Below the pieces are notes generated by a model that ran no database searches, was not told the origin of the DNA, and saw only the letters and a program-made list of their open reading frames with translations. A program made the translations under genes and the position numbers. From assembly GCA_030427905.1 (NCBI GenBank), contig JAUICL010000002.1:372001-436000 (forward strand): DNA of 64,000 bases, written 5' to 3'. Source of the DNA: Bacteroidia bacterium. GTDB taxonomy: Bacteria; Bacteroidota; Bacteroidia; Flavobacteriales_D; Cryomorphaceae. Shown here in pieces: positions 50,364 through 58,903 of this stretch (within the stretch, counting starts at the first letter, position 1; every line of letters begins with the position of its first letter).

Positions 50364-53345
50364 ATGTTTCCTGTGCACTCCTATTACTCGTTTAAGTACG
50401 GTACGTCTTCGCCCGAAGAAGTAGTGGAGCTGGCTGCGGCTAACGATTACGACATGGTTTTGCTGTCGGATATCAACTCCACGGCGGGCACCATCAATTT
50501 TGTGCGCATTGCCCAGAAGCGGGGTCTCAAGCCCATTGTGGGTATCGACTTTCGAAATGGGGTGGCGCCCTGTTTTTTGGCTCTAGCCAAGAGTCCCGAA
50601 GGCTATGCGGAGATCAATGGCTACCTGTCGGAGTTTTTGCACTCGGGAAAATCCATCCCCGAGCGGGCACCTGAGTTTAGGGATGTCTACGTGATCTATC
50701 CCTTTGCGCAGGTGAGCGATAGGCCTGATCTGGTGCTGCGGCCGTATGAGTACGTGGGCGTGCACCACCGCGATCTGGTGCGGCTCTCGCGCTCGGGTTG
50801 GGCCAAGCGCCGCGATAAACTCGTGATGTACCGACCCTTTAGCTTTCAAAACAAGCGCCAGTTTAACGCCCACCGCCTGCTCCGCGCCATCGACAAGAAT
50901 ACCCTGCTCTCCATGCTTCCCAAGTCGGAAGAAGGGAGCCCCGAAGATGTTTGGATCCACCGCAATGAGCTGATGGCCGTCTATGGCGAGTTTCCGCAAT
51001 TGATCGCCAACACCATTCAGATTCTCCAGGAGTGCCGCATTTCATTTGAGTTTGGCGATGCCTATCCCCACAAAAACCAGCGCACCTACACCGGGTCTTT
51101 GGAAGAAGACAATGCCCTGATCAGGAAGCTCTGCGATGAGAATCTCTCGTACCGCTATCCCAACGCGGACGAAGACGTGTACAGACGGCTGGAGATGGAG
51201 CTGGAAGTGATCTCTCAAAAGCAGTTTGTGTCCTATTTTCTCATCAACTGGGACATCACCAAATACGCTCGCGAGCAAGGCTATTTCTACGTGGGGCGGG
51301 GGAGCGGCGCCAATAGTATGGTGGCCTACGTGCTTCGCATCACCGATGTAGATCCCATCGAACTCGATCTCTACTTCGAGCGGTTTATCAATCTCTACCG
51401 GAAGAATCCACCCGACTTCGATCTCGACTTTTCATGGCGCGACAGGCCCGATGTGACGCGGTATATTTTCGAGCGGTTTCCACACGTTTCGCTGCTGGCC
51501 ACCTACAATACCTTCCAGTACCGAGCCGTGGTCAGGGAACTGGGAAAGGTGTTTGGACTTCCCAAAGCCGAGATCGATGTGCTCACCACAGGCAAGTTTG
51601 ACGCATCGAAGCTCGATGAGCTCTCGGTTCTCGTCTTGCGGTACAGCCAGCTTATTCACGGTTTCCCTTCGCACTTGAGCATTCACGCCGGTGGAATTCT
51701 GATTTCCGACCAGCCCATTGCCAATTATTCGCCCACGTGGATGCCGCCCAAGGGTTTTCCTACGGTGCAGTTTGATATGGTGGTAGCCGAAGATATCGGG
51801 CTATACAAGTTTGATATTCTCGGGCAGCGCGGGCTGGGAAAGATCAAAGATGGGCTAGCCATTGTGGCGGAGAACAACCCAGACGATCCGGCTATTGATA
51901 TCCACGACATCAAGCGGTTTAAGGAAGACAAAGCCGTAGCCGAGTTGGTTCGGAATGGCGATGCCATTGGGTGTTTTTACGTGGAAAGTCCCGCCATGCG
52001 CATGCTCATGCGAAAGCTACAGGTGAAGGATTACTTGGGGCTGGTGGCGGCGAGTTCGGTGATACGTCCTGGTGTGGCGCGATCGGGTATGATGCGGGAG
52101 TTTATTTTGCGGTACCGCTTTCCGGAAAAGCGCGAAGACGCCCACCCCATTATGCAAAAGATCATGCCCGATACTTACGGGGTGATGGTGTATCAGGAAG
52201 ATGTGATCAAGGTGGCTCACTACTTTGCCGGGCTTACCCTGGGCGAAGCCGATGTCCTGCGGCGGGGAATGAGCGGTAAGTTTCGCTCCCGGGATGAGTT
52301 TGCGAAGGCCCGCGATAAGTTTTTTAGCAATTGCATAGCAAAAGGCTATACCCAGGAGCTTACGGCTGAAGTGTGGCGACAGATCGAGAGTTTTGCCGGC
52401 TATGCCTTTGCCAAAGGGCATTCGGCGTCTTATGCGGTGGAGAGCTACCAGAGCCTTTTTCTCAAGGCGCACTATCCGCTCGAGTACATGGTGGCTACCA
52501 TCAACAACGGCGGGGGATTTTACAGCCGCGAGTTTTACCTCCACGAAACGCGGATGAAGGGAGGGGAGATTCTCGCTCCGTGCATCAATACCAGCCTTCG
52601 CGAAGCGGTTATTCGCGGAAAGCAAGTGTTCCTGGGCTTCGGGATGATTCACGCCCTGGAAGACGAGACAATCTACCGCATACTCAAATCGCGTAGAGAC
52701 GGCGATTTTGAGAGCTTGGAAGACTTTTTGGACCGCGTACCCATCGGTGTTGAGCAAATCGATTTACTCATCCGGATCGACGCTTTTCGGTTTACGGGAA
52801 AACACAAACGCGCCCTGCTTTGGGAAGCGCGTTTCAAGATAGACCCCACGGCGCGCAAAGACTGGGAGCAGCCCGACTTATTTAAGGAACCGCGCAAAAC
52901 ATACGAGCTACCATCTCTGGCCCGCACGGCCTTTGAAGACGCTTTTGACCAGATCGAGCTGCTGGGCTTCCCACTTATCGATCCCTTTGAGCTGACTGAA
53001 GGCGCTCCGGTAAACTGTGTTTTGGCTGAAAGCCTGCCCTCGCTCATTGGGCAGGATGTAGAAGTGTTGGGCTACCTCGTGACCCGCAAGACCACCACCA
53101 CGGTAAAAGGCGACCGGATGGCTTTTGGAAATTTTACCGATGTGCGGGGTGCCTTTATCGATACCGTTCACTTTCCCGATATCATACGGCGCTACCCCTT
53201 TCGCGGACGGGGCGTCTACCACATTCGGGGGCGGGTTATCGAAGAGTTTGATTGTATCAGCATCGAAGTGAGCTATATGGAGCGGGTTAAGCTTATCGAA
53301 GATCCGCGCTACGCCGATTTGCGTACAGCGGAAGCGAAGGGGTAG
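50364..53345 (+). CDS. dnaE2: DnaE2-like (error-prone type) DNA polymerase III alpha subunit
   Basis: A 993-residue alpha subunit, shorter than the ~1150-1400 of replicative DnaE. Domains: degenerate PHP (about 1-220; starts MFPVHSYYSF, so the usual HxH is reduced to one His), palm with PDFDLDF (D351, D353), thumb and fingers (YVGRGSGANS, FAKGHSASYA), and an OB domain near 900-960. Proofreading by an inactive PHP is not expected. In Bacteroidota such alpha subunits take part in mutagenic repair with ImuA/ImuB, but no imuAB lies adjacent. A replicative dnaE end is at 3-530. Higher GC than the island to its left. Confidence 0.85.
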   Translation: MFPVHSYYSFKYGTSSPEEVVELAAANDYDMVLLSDINSTAGTINFVRIAQKRGLKPIVGIDFRNGVAPCFLALAKSPEGYAEINGYLSEFLHSGKSIPERAPEFRDVYVIYPFAQVSDRPDLVLRPYEYVGVHHRDLVRLSRSGWAKRRDKLVMYRPFSFQNKRQFNAHRLLRAIDKNTLLSMLPKSEEGSPEDVWIHRNELMAVYGEFPQLIANTIQILQECRISFEFGDAYPHKNQRTYTGSLEEDNALIRKLCDENLSYRYPNADEDVYRRLEMELEVISQKQFVSYFLINWDITKYAREQGYFYVGRGSGANSMVAYVLRITDVDPIELDLYFERFINLYRKNPPDFDLDFSWRDRPDVTRYIFERFPHVSLLATYNTFQYRAVVRELGKVFGLPKAEIDVLTTGKFDASKLDELSVLVLRYSQLIHGFPSHLSIHAGGILISDQPIANYSPTWMPPKGFPTVQFDMVVAEDIGLYKFDILGQRGLGKIKDGLAIVAENNPDDPAIDIHDIKRFKEDKAVAELVRNGDAIGCFYVESPAMRMLMRKLQVKDYLGLVAASSVIRPGVARSGMMREFILRYRFPEKREDAHPIMQKIMPDTYGVMVYQEDVIKVAHYFAGLTLGEADVLRRGMSGKFRSRDEFAKARDKFFSNCIAKGYTQELTAEVWRQIESFAGYAFAKGHSASYAVESYQSLFLKAHYPLEYMVATINNGGGFYSREFYLHETRMKGGEILAPCINTSLREAVIRGKQVFLGFGMIHALEDETIYRILKSRRDGDFESLEDFLDRVPIGVEQIDLLIRIDAFRFTGKHKRALLWEARFKIDPTARKDWEQPDLFKEPRKTYELPSLARTAFEDAFDQIELLGFPLIDPFELTEGAPVNCVLAESLPSLIGQDVEVLGYLVTRKTTTTVKGDRMAFGNFTDVRGAFIDTVHFPDIIRRYPFRGRGVYHIRGRVIEEFDCISIEVSYMERVKLIEDPRYADLRTAEAKG

Positions 53346-53371
53346 GGTGCTAACTCGGACAATTGACCTGT

Positions 53372-53983
53372 TTAGGCCCTGCCGTACTCATGCACTTCAA
53401 TAAAATTCTCCAGGTCGTCAAGGATCTTTATGCACTCTGACCTTGAGAGCCAGGTGTCGCTTTTTGAGACCAGCTCTCCATACGAGCTAAACTCCCAGCC
53501 ATCCATACTCGCAGCGAGATTTGCTTCCATCGCGTTTCGGTGGATGTAGAGTAGGGTGTTTTTGAGTTGGTGCTGGCTGGAAATTGGGATGCGATTGTAT
53601 GCGTGAATAAACAAACTGCCCATTCTATTATACTGCTTGTTGTACGCCTTCGCATAAGAATTGAAGAAATTGCTGAATTGTTGGGTGGCAAAACCTTGGA
53701 GATTTGAAAAATCTCCAAGGTTTGCGCGCGGAGTCCGCAATTTCTTCTCATAAGCTTCTAGCAACTCCATTTCGTTTTTAACCCTCACCAACATGTGAAA
53801 GTGATTCGGCAGCAAGCAATAGGCATAGGTGTGCACGATTGGCGTGATATACTTCTTATACCTTCTTAAGAAGAACTTATAATTCTCCGTATTGCGAAAC
53901 AAGAGCTCACTACCGTTCGCTCGGTTGTAGATGTGGTAAAATCTATCTGGTTCTAATTTCGATTTGTAGTCTCTCATTCTCAA
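53372..53983 (-). CDS. REP-associated tyrosine transposase (RAYT, Y1-type)
   Basis: A 203-residue Y1/HUH transposase: FYHIYNRANGSELLF at the start (RNxG-like loop), the metal-binding HUH motif in LLPNHFHMLVR, and the helix carrying the catalytic Tyr in NSYAKAYNKQY. This is the size and layout of single RAYT proteins, which act on REP palindromes and are usually not flanked by IS ends. Its coding sequence contains a 15-bp-arm palindrome in the segment NLGDFSNLQGF. No other copies of the transposase are in the window. Confidence 0.9.
   Translation of the reverse strand: MRMRDYKSKLEPDRFYHIYNRANGSELLFRNTENYKFFLRRYKKYITPIVHTYAYCLLPNHFHMLVRVKNEMELLEAYEKKLRTPRANLGDFSNLQGFATQQFSNFFNSYAKAYNKQYNRMGSLFIHAYNRIPISSQHQLKNTLLYIHRNAMEANLAASMDGWEFSSYGELVSKSDTWLSRSECIKILDDLENFIEVHEYGRA
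53691..53723. repeat. REP-like palindrome inside the RAYT gene
   Basis: AAACCTTGGAGATTT (53691-53705) and AAATCTCCAAGGTTT (53709-53723) are perfect 15-bp arms around a GAA loop. It lies in frame within the RAYT coding sequence and resembles the CCTTGGAG/CTCCAAGG palindromes scattered in Bacteroidota genomes. Confidence 0.85.
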
Positions 53984-54145
53984 CGGATTATTCCATCGTT
54001 CAGCTGTACAATTTACTAATCCCTTAAAAACCCGAAAAGGTTTAGGAACGCATTATGTCACTTCAGTCATCAAATACGTCGATTGGGTAAGATGAATTAT
54101 TGAAAACCTTGTCAGTGCCGCAATTTTGGGTCACCAATAAGCAAA

Positions 54146-56272
54146 ATGAAAACACAAACAACACTAATCGCACTCATTCTTTCGCTAAACAGCCTGGCTC
54201 AGGTGGTCGTTTCAGGGCAAATTCAAGATAAGCACCAAAACCCGCTACCCGGGGTGAATATTTGGATCAAAGAAACCTTCGATGGAACGACATCTGATGC
54301 CAACGGCGCATTTTCATTCGAAACAGAAGAAGCCGACAGCCTAATACTCATGTGCACCTTCATCGGCTACCACGATGTAGAGCAGTTACTTGGCGCTCGC
54401 ACTGGTTTGCAGATCACCCTCAAGGAAAAGGTAAACCAGCTAAACGCAGTAAACATCACGGCAGGATCGATTGAAGTAACCGATAAGGCTTCGTCAGTTG
54501 TGATGAAACCCATGGACATTCTCACCACTGCGGGTGCGCTCGGCGATGTGACTGGCGCTCTAAACACCTTGCCAGGAACGCAAACTGTTGCCAATGATGG
54601 TCGGCTGTTCGTGCGGGGTGGAGATGCATCAGAAACGGCTATTTTCTTTGATGGGTTGAGAGTGGGGAATGCATACGGAACCACTGCGGCAGGCGTACCT
54701 ACCAGAAACCGATTTAGCCCGACGCTTTTCAAAGGGACCTTTTTTAGCACGGGAGGATACTCAGCCGAATATGGTGATGCGCTCTCATCTGTACTCTCGC
54801 TCGAGACGATCGATAAGCCCGTTCGCAATCAAACCGACCTGTCTTTCATGACAGTCGGGGTAAGCGCTTCGAGCAGTTTTGTAGGAGAGAAGCAGTCGGT
54901 GACAGCAGAGATCGGCGTGATAAACCTGGAGCCCTACCAAGATATTGTGAAGCAGAATTTCGACTGGGAGAAATCTCCAGCATCATATGATGGGCAAGTG
55001 GTCTATCGCCATAAACTCGGTAAGGACGGGATGATCAAGGGCTTTCTCCAGGGATCTAGTTCCAAAATGGCTATCTGGCAAGCGGTGCCAGGAGATGACT
55101 CACGAGGCCGACGCATCGCAATCAACAATCAATTTGCATTCGCCAATGTCTCTTACAAAAAGCCAATATCAGATGCTTGGCTCGCCGAAGGTGGTGTGTC
55201 GATGAGTTTGAATGATGATGAAGTAGAATATGATTCAATAGGCTATGAAACAGATCAAAACCTATTTCACATAAAGCAAAAGTTTACGAATTATCTGAGT
55301 GAGTCTTTCAAGGTGAAGCTAGGTGCGGAAGGGTTTTTTCGATCCTTTGATCAAGCCGATGTTAGCGAGAATTTAGAAGCAGGGTACGATGCATGGTCGG
55401 GAGCTGCCTTTGCCGAAGCGGAGTGGTTTGTATCGACTCGATTCACACTACGCGGTGGGCTGCGCGGTACATACGATGAGCTCAACGATCACAAATCTTT
55501 AGAACCCCGTTTTGCTGCCGCCTACCAGCCTTACCCAAAAGGTACTATCTCTTTTGCCTACGGGCAATTCACCCAAGGGCAAACTCCAGAAGTGCGTATT
55601 TGGAACAATCAATTGAAGCACAGTCAGGCTGAGCATCTTCAGTTGAGCTACCAGCATAGCGACGATCGCCGCACCTTTCGAGCTGAGGTTTACCAAAAGA
55701 ACTACGATCAGCTCTATCGTCTGGAGAACGAAAGGTCGTACGCCAATGGTACGGGCGTGGCACAGGGTGCCGACTTCTTCTACCGAGAGCGGAAGCTTAT
55801 TAAGAACGCTGATTTCTGGATTACCTATAGCTATGTGCACAGCCGTCGCCAACTTGGTAACTTTGAATCGGAAGTACAGCCGTCATACGCACCAAGTCAC
55901 AACTTGAGTGTAGTCGCTAAGTATTGGATCGAAGGCTTGAAGTCGCAAGTAGGTGGTTCGTGGACCTTGAACAGTGGATACACCTACCAAAACCCCAACA
56001 TGCCCGGAGAGATGAATTCACTCTCTCCAAACTACGGCTCACTATCATTGAACTGGAGTTACCTATACAAGCAAAATCTCATTCTTCACGTGGCTGTAAA
56101 CAATGTCACTGGCCGCGAAAATGTGTTTGGAGAAACCTATTCGCTAGAACCCGACTCGAATGGAAATTTCCAGTCACTTCCCAAAGTTCAGCCTGCCAAC
56201 AGATTCATTTTTGTTGGGGTGTTTTGGACCATTTCAAAAGATAAACAAGCAAATCAATTAAATAACCTATAA
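54146..56272 (+). CDS. TonB-dependent receptor
   Basis: A 708-residue outer-membrane receptor: signal peptide (LIALILSLNSLAQ), carboxypeptidase-regulatory-like domain (about 22-100, GVNIWIKETFDGTTSDANGAFSF), plug domain with LPGTQTVANDGRLFVRGGDASETAIFFDGLR (key RGG and DG), and a barrel ending in ...FIFVGVFWTISKDKQ. It is shorter than SusC-like receptors and has no SusD partner. Ligand unknown. Followed after about 19 bases by a secreted protein gene, likely co-transcribed. Confidence 0.88.
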   Translation: MKTQTTLIALILSLNSLAQVVVSGQIQDKHQNPLPGVNIWIKETFDGTTSDANGAFSFETEEADSLILMCTFIGYHDVEQLLGARTGLQITLKEKVNQLNAVNITAGSIEVTDKASSVVMKPMDILTTAGALGDVTGALNTLPGTQTVANDGRLFVRGGDASETAIFFDGLRVGNAYGTTAAGVPTRNRFSPTLFKGTFFSTGGYSAEYGDALSSVLSLETIDKPVRNQTDLSFMTVGVSASSSFVGEKQSVTAEIGVINLEPYQDIVKQNFDWEKSPASYDGQVVYRHKLGKDGMIKGFLQGSSSKMAIWQAVPGDDSRGRRIAINNQFAFANVSYKKPISDAWLAEGGVSMSLNDDEVEYDSIGYETDQNLFHIKQKFTNYLSESFKVKLGAEGFFRSFDQADVSENLEAGYDAWSGAAFAEAEWFVSTRFTLRGGLRGTYDELNDHKSLEPRFAAAYQPYPKGTISFAYGQFTQGQTPEVRIWNNQLKHSQAEHLQLSYQHSDDRRTFRAEVYQKNYDQLYRLENERSYANGTGVAQGADFFYRERKLIKNADFWITYSYVHSRRQLGNFESEVQPSYAPSHNLSVVAKYWIEGLKSQVGGSWTLNSGYTYQNPNMPGEMNSLSPNYGSLSLNWSYLYKQNLILHVAVNNVTGRENVFGETYSLEPDSNGNFQSLPKVQPANRFIFVGVFWTISKDKQANQLNNL

Positions 56273-56291
56273 CTCAATAAACCAAGTAGAT

Positions 56292-56930
56292 ATGAAAACT
56301 TTAATTTTAACAATCGCAACAGCTTTAATCTCAATCGCAACCATGGCCCAAAGCCCTGCTTACCAAAAGGCCATGGGCAAAGCACTCACTGAAATGGGAG
56401 CAGCAAAGTCGGCAGAAGATCTTCAAAAGGTGGCTAATTCATTCGATAGAATAAGTGTGAAAGCCGATGGTGACTACCTTCCAAAGTACTACGCCGCACT
56501 CAATTTAATTCACCAAAGCTTCTACACGAGTGGGGCTGCGGAAAAAGATGCCATCATTGAAGGTGCCTTGAGCCGAATCAAAGAAGCACAAGAACTGAGC
56601 CCTGGAAACGATGAGCTCGAAGTGCTGAATGGATATGCTCTGATGGCCAAGATGGTAGCTGATCCACAAACGCGCGGAGCGCAATACAGCCCAATGATCA
56701 TGCAAAGCTATGGCAAGGCTATGGCCATGGATCCTTCCAACCCAAGAGCTGCAGCCTTAATGGCCAGAATGCAATTGGGACAAGCGCAGTTTTTTGGCAG
56801 CGAACCGACCGAAGCATGTGCCTTAGCTCAGAAAAGCATCCCACTGTTTGATGCGGAAAAGGCCGAAGGGTTCAACCCAACATGGGGAAGAAATCAAGCC
56901 GAAGAAGTGCTTCAAAATTGTGGCAAGTAA
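56292..56930 (+). CDS. exported TPR-like protein
   Basis: A 212-residue protein with signal peptide (LILTIATALISIATMAQ) and a helical body with alanine-rich, TPR-like helix pairs (ADGDYLPKYYAALNLIHQSFY, DELEVLNGYALMAKMVADPQ, NPRAAALMARMQLGQAQ). It is the companion of the TonB receptor upstream and may be a periplasmic partner. A GC-rich hairpin follows. Confidence 0.7.
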   Translation: MKTLILTIATALISIATMAQSPAYQKAMGKALTEMGAAKSAEDLQKVANSFDRISVKADGDYLPKYYAALNLIHQSFYTSGAAEKDAIIEGALSRIKEAQELSPGNDELEVLNGYALMAKMVADPQTRGAQYSPMIMQSYGKAMAMDPSNPRAAALMARMQLGQAQFFGSEPTEACALAQKSIPLFDAEKAEGFNPTWGRNQAEEVLQNCGK

Positions 56931-56966
56931 TCAGAATCAAGTACTTTTCAGAACTGAATAAAGAAA

Positions 56967-56990
56967 GAGCGCGGGATTTCCGCGCTCGCT
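56967..56990 (+). terminator. possible terminator before lytS
   Basis: GAGCGCGG pairs with CCGCGCTC around GATTT; the following tract is only weakly T-rich (GCTTCC), so efficiency is doubtful. Confidence 0.5.
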
Positions 56991-56997
56991 TCCTATC

Positions 56998-58095
56998 ATG
57001 AAGGCAAATAGACCAGAAACAGTTTACTTTTTAAATCGCGTCCTCGACGATGCATTTGAGCTTAAGAATCTTTGGAAGTTCTTTTTGGTGAACTTGGTGA
57101 TCGCTACGGCAGTGGTGCTCTCTTTTTGCCCTAATTGCTTCTTCTCCTGGGAACTTTTTACTGGCGTGTGGGACGACTGGCTTTATTCATTCTTGATCTC
57201 GTCTCTTCTAAGTGGTGGAATTACACTCATCATTCGATTTTCGGAAAAGATGTTTCCCTGGCTCGAAAAGCCAGTTCAAAGGCTCTTATTTGACCTGACA
57301 GCGGTCGTCATCTATTCGTTTGTTGTATCCTTTATTCTGGGAACTATTTTTGCCCTTTGGATTTGGGACTACTTTACATTCGATCAGATCGGGTGGGCAG
57401 ACATAGCCGAAAGCACCAAATTGCCAACTTATATCGCCCTTGGACTGACCGTGTTCTTTACCAGTCGGGCTTTCCTAATAGAGTGGAAGCAGGCCGTAAT
57501 AGAAGCGGAAAGAATCAAGCGTGAACATCTAGCTGGACAATATCAGAGTCTCAAGAACCAACTAAACCCACATTTTTTGTTCAATTCGCTCAATGTGTTG
57601 AGCAACTTGGTCTACGAAGACGCCGACCAATCCAACGCATTTATTGAGAAGCTTTCGGCCATCTATCGCTACGTACTCGATGTGCAAAACGAAGAGCTCA
57701 TTGACTTAGAAGAAGAGATTGCTTTTGCGCAAAAGTACATGGAGCTCCAAGCTATTCGGTTTGGAAAAAAGTTTCACTTTGCCTTTGAATTCAGCGACCC
57801 GAAGGCGTTTTGTATTCCACCACTTACGCTGCAATTGCTTATTGAAAATGCATTTAAGCACAACATAGCCACGAAGGATTCGCCACTTGACGTTTTTGTC
57901 ATTCAAAACGACGACAGGCTCATCGTCAAGAACACCCTACAGCGCCGCAAGGTAGAAAGTGCCGAATCGGGTATCGGTCTTGAGAATATCAGAAAGCGCT
58001 GTGCTTTCTTCACCGATCGGGAAGTGATCGTCAAAGAAGAAGGCGGTTTTTTTGTGGTGGATGTGCCGCTGATTATAAAATCTAATAACCAATGA
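56998..58095 (+). CDS. LytS-type sensor histidine kinase
   Basis: A 365-residue membrane kinase of the His_kinase (LytS/YehU) type. Four membrane helices (about 25-160) precede a linker helix, then the phospho-acceptor H192 in LNPHFLFNSLNVLSNL, and an ATPase domain with PPLTLQLLIENAFKHN and GIGLENIRKRC. It overlaps the response regulator gene by four bases (ATGA). A partner for the LytTR regulator. Confidence 0.92.
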   Translation: MKANRPETVYFLNRVLDDAFELKNLWKFFLVNLVIATAVVLSFCPNCFFSWELFTGVWDDWLYSFLISSLLSGGITLIIRFSEKMFPWLEKPVQRLLFDLTAVVIYSFVVSFILGTIFALWIWDYFTFDQIGWADIAESTKLPTYIALGLTVFFTSRAFLIEWKQAVIEAERIKREHLAGQYQSLKNQLNPHFLFNSLNVLSNLVYEDADQSNAFIEKLSAIYRYVLDVQNEELIDLEEEIAFAQKYMELQAIRFGKKFHFAFEFSDPKAFCIPPLTLQLLIENAFKHNIATKDSPLDVFVIQNDDRLIVKNTLQRRKVESAESGIGLENIRKRCAFFTDREVIVKEEGGFFVVDVPLIIKSNNQ

Positions 58096-58853
58096 ACATT
58101 CTCGTAATTGAAGATGAAGAACAAGCGGGCAAAAGATTAATCAGGCAGGTTCAGACTGTACTGGGCGATGTGTTCTTTCACGGGCCCATTGAGTCCGTAT
58201 CGGAAGCTAAAAATTGGATCAGGTCCAACCCAAGTCCCGATCTGGTTTTTCTAGACATTCACCTAGCCGATGGGTTGAGTTTCGAGATCTTTGAAGAAGT
58301 GGAACTAGACGCACCCATTATTTTCACAACGGCCTATGATCAATATGCCATCAGAGCCTTCAAACTAAACAGTGTAGACTATCTTCTGAAACCCATCGAA
58401 AAGCACCAGCTCGAGATGGCTATCGCCAAATTTGAGAAGAGTCAAAGTGCTGGACCGGCAGCATCGATGGGAGCGAAGTGGCATGGTATTCTACAAAGCG
58501 ATTATCAAAATCGGTTTAAGCAACGCTTCGTTTCACGGATCGGAGATAAAATAAGTGTGGTAGAAACTTCGCTAGTCGAGTTTGTGTATAGTGAAAACAA
58601 GGGAACGTATTTGCGAACAACCAGCGGTAAGAGCTACTTGGTAGATTTTTCCCTCGAAGAAGTAGAGAATCTTCTGGACCCCGATGAATTTTTCCGCGTT
58701 AGCCGGAAGTATATCATTCGCTACGAAGCCATCGATCAAATTACGGCTTACAGCAATAGCCGAATAAAGTTGACCCTAAAAGATTGGGAAGATCAAGATA
58801 TCGTTCTCAGCCGGGATAAGACCAGAGCCTTTAAGGATTGGTTGGATAAATAA
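58092..58853 (+). CDS. LytTR-type response regulator
   Basis: A 253-residue regulator: receiver domain with acceptor D55 (LVFLDIHLADG), T/A and K in FTTAYDQYAIRAFKLNSVDYLLKPI, then a LytTR DNA-binding domain (about 145-250; FVYSENKGTYLRTTSGKSYLVDFSLEEVENLL, FFRVSRKYIIRYEAI). It acts with the LytS-type kinase it overlaps. The regulon is not visible here; no LytTR direct-repeat sites were identified. Confidence 0.93.
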   Translation: MNILVIEDEEQAGKRLIRQVQTVLGDVFFHGPIESVSEAKNWIRSNPSPDLVFLDIHLADGLSFEIFEEVELDAPIIFTTAYDQYAIRAFKLNSVDYLLKPIEKHQLEMAIAKFEKSQSAGPAASMGAKWHGILQSDYQNRFKQRFVSRIGDKISVVETSLVEFVYSENKGTYLRTTSGKSYLVDFSLEEVENLLDPDEFFRVSRKYIIRYEAIDQITAYSNSRIKLTLKDWEDQDIVLSRDKTRAFKDWLDK

Positions 58854-58855
58854 AA

Positions 58856-58884
58856 AAAGCCCTCATAGCAGAGGGCTTTCGCTT
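58856..58884. terminator. intrinsic terminator after the response regulator
   Basis: AAAGCCCTC pairs with GAGGGCTTT around ATAGCA, preceded by an A-run and followed by CGCTTT. It separates the convergent LytTR and beta-propeller genes. Confidence 0.8.
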
Positions 58885-58903
58885 TACATATGGCCAGTTC
58901 TAC

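Noticed and set aside
52017-52757. 246-codon open frame on the minus strand
   Set aside because: It is entirely within dnaE2 on the opposite strand; high GC and codon phase explain the open frame.
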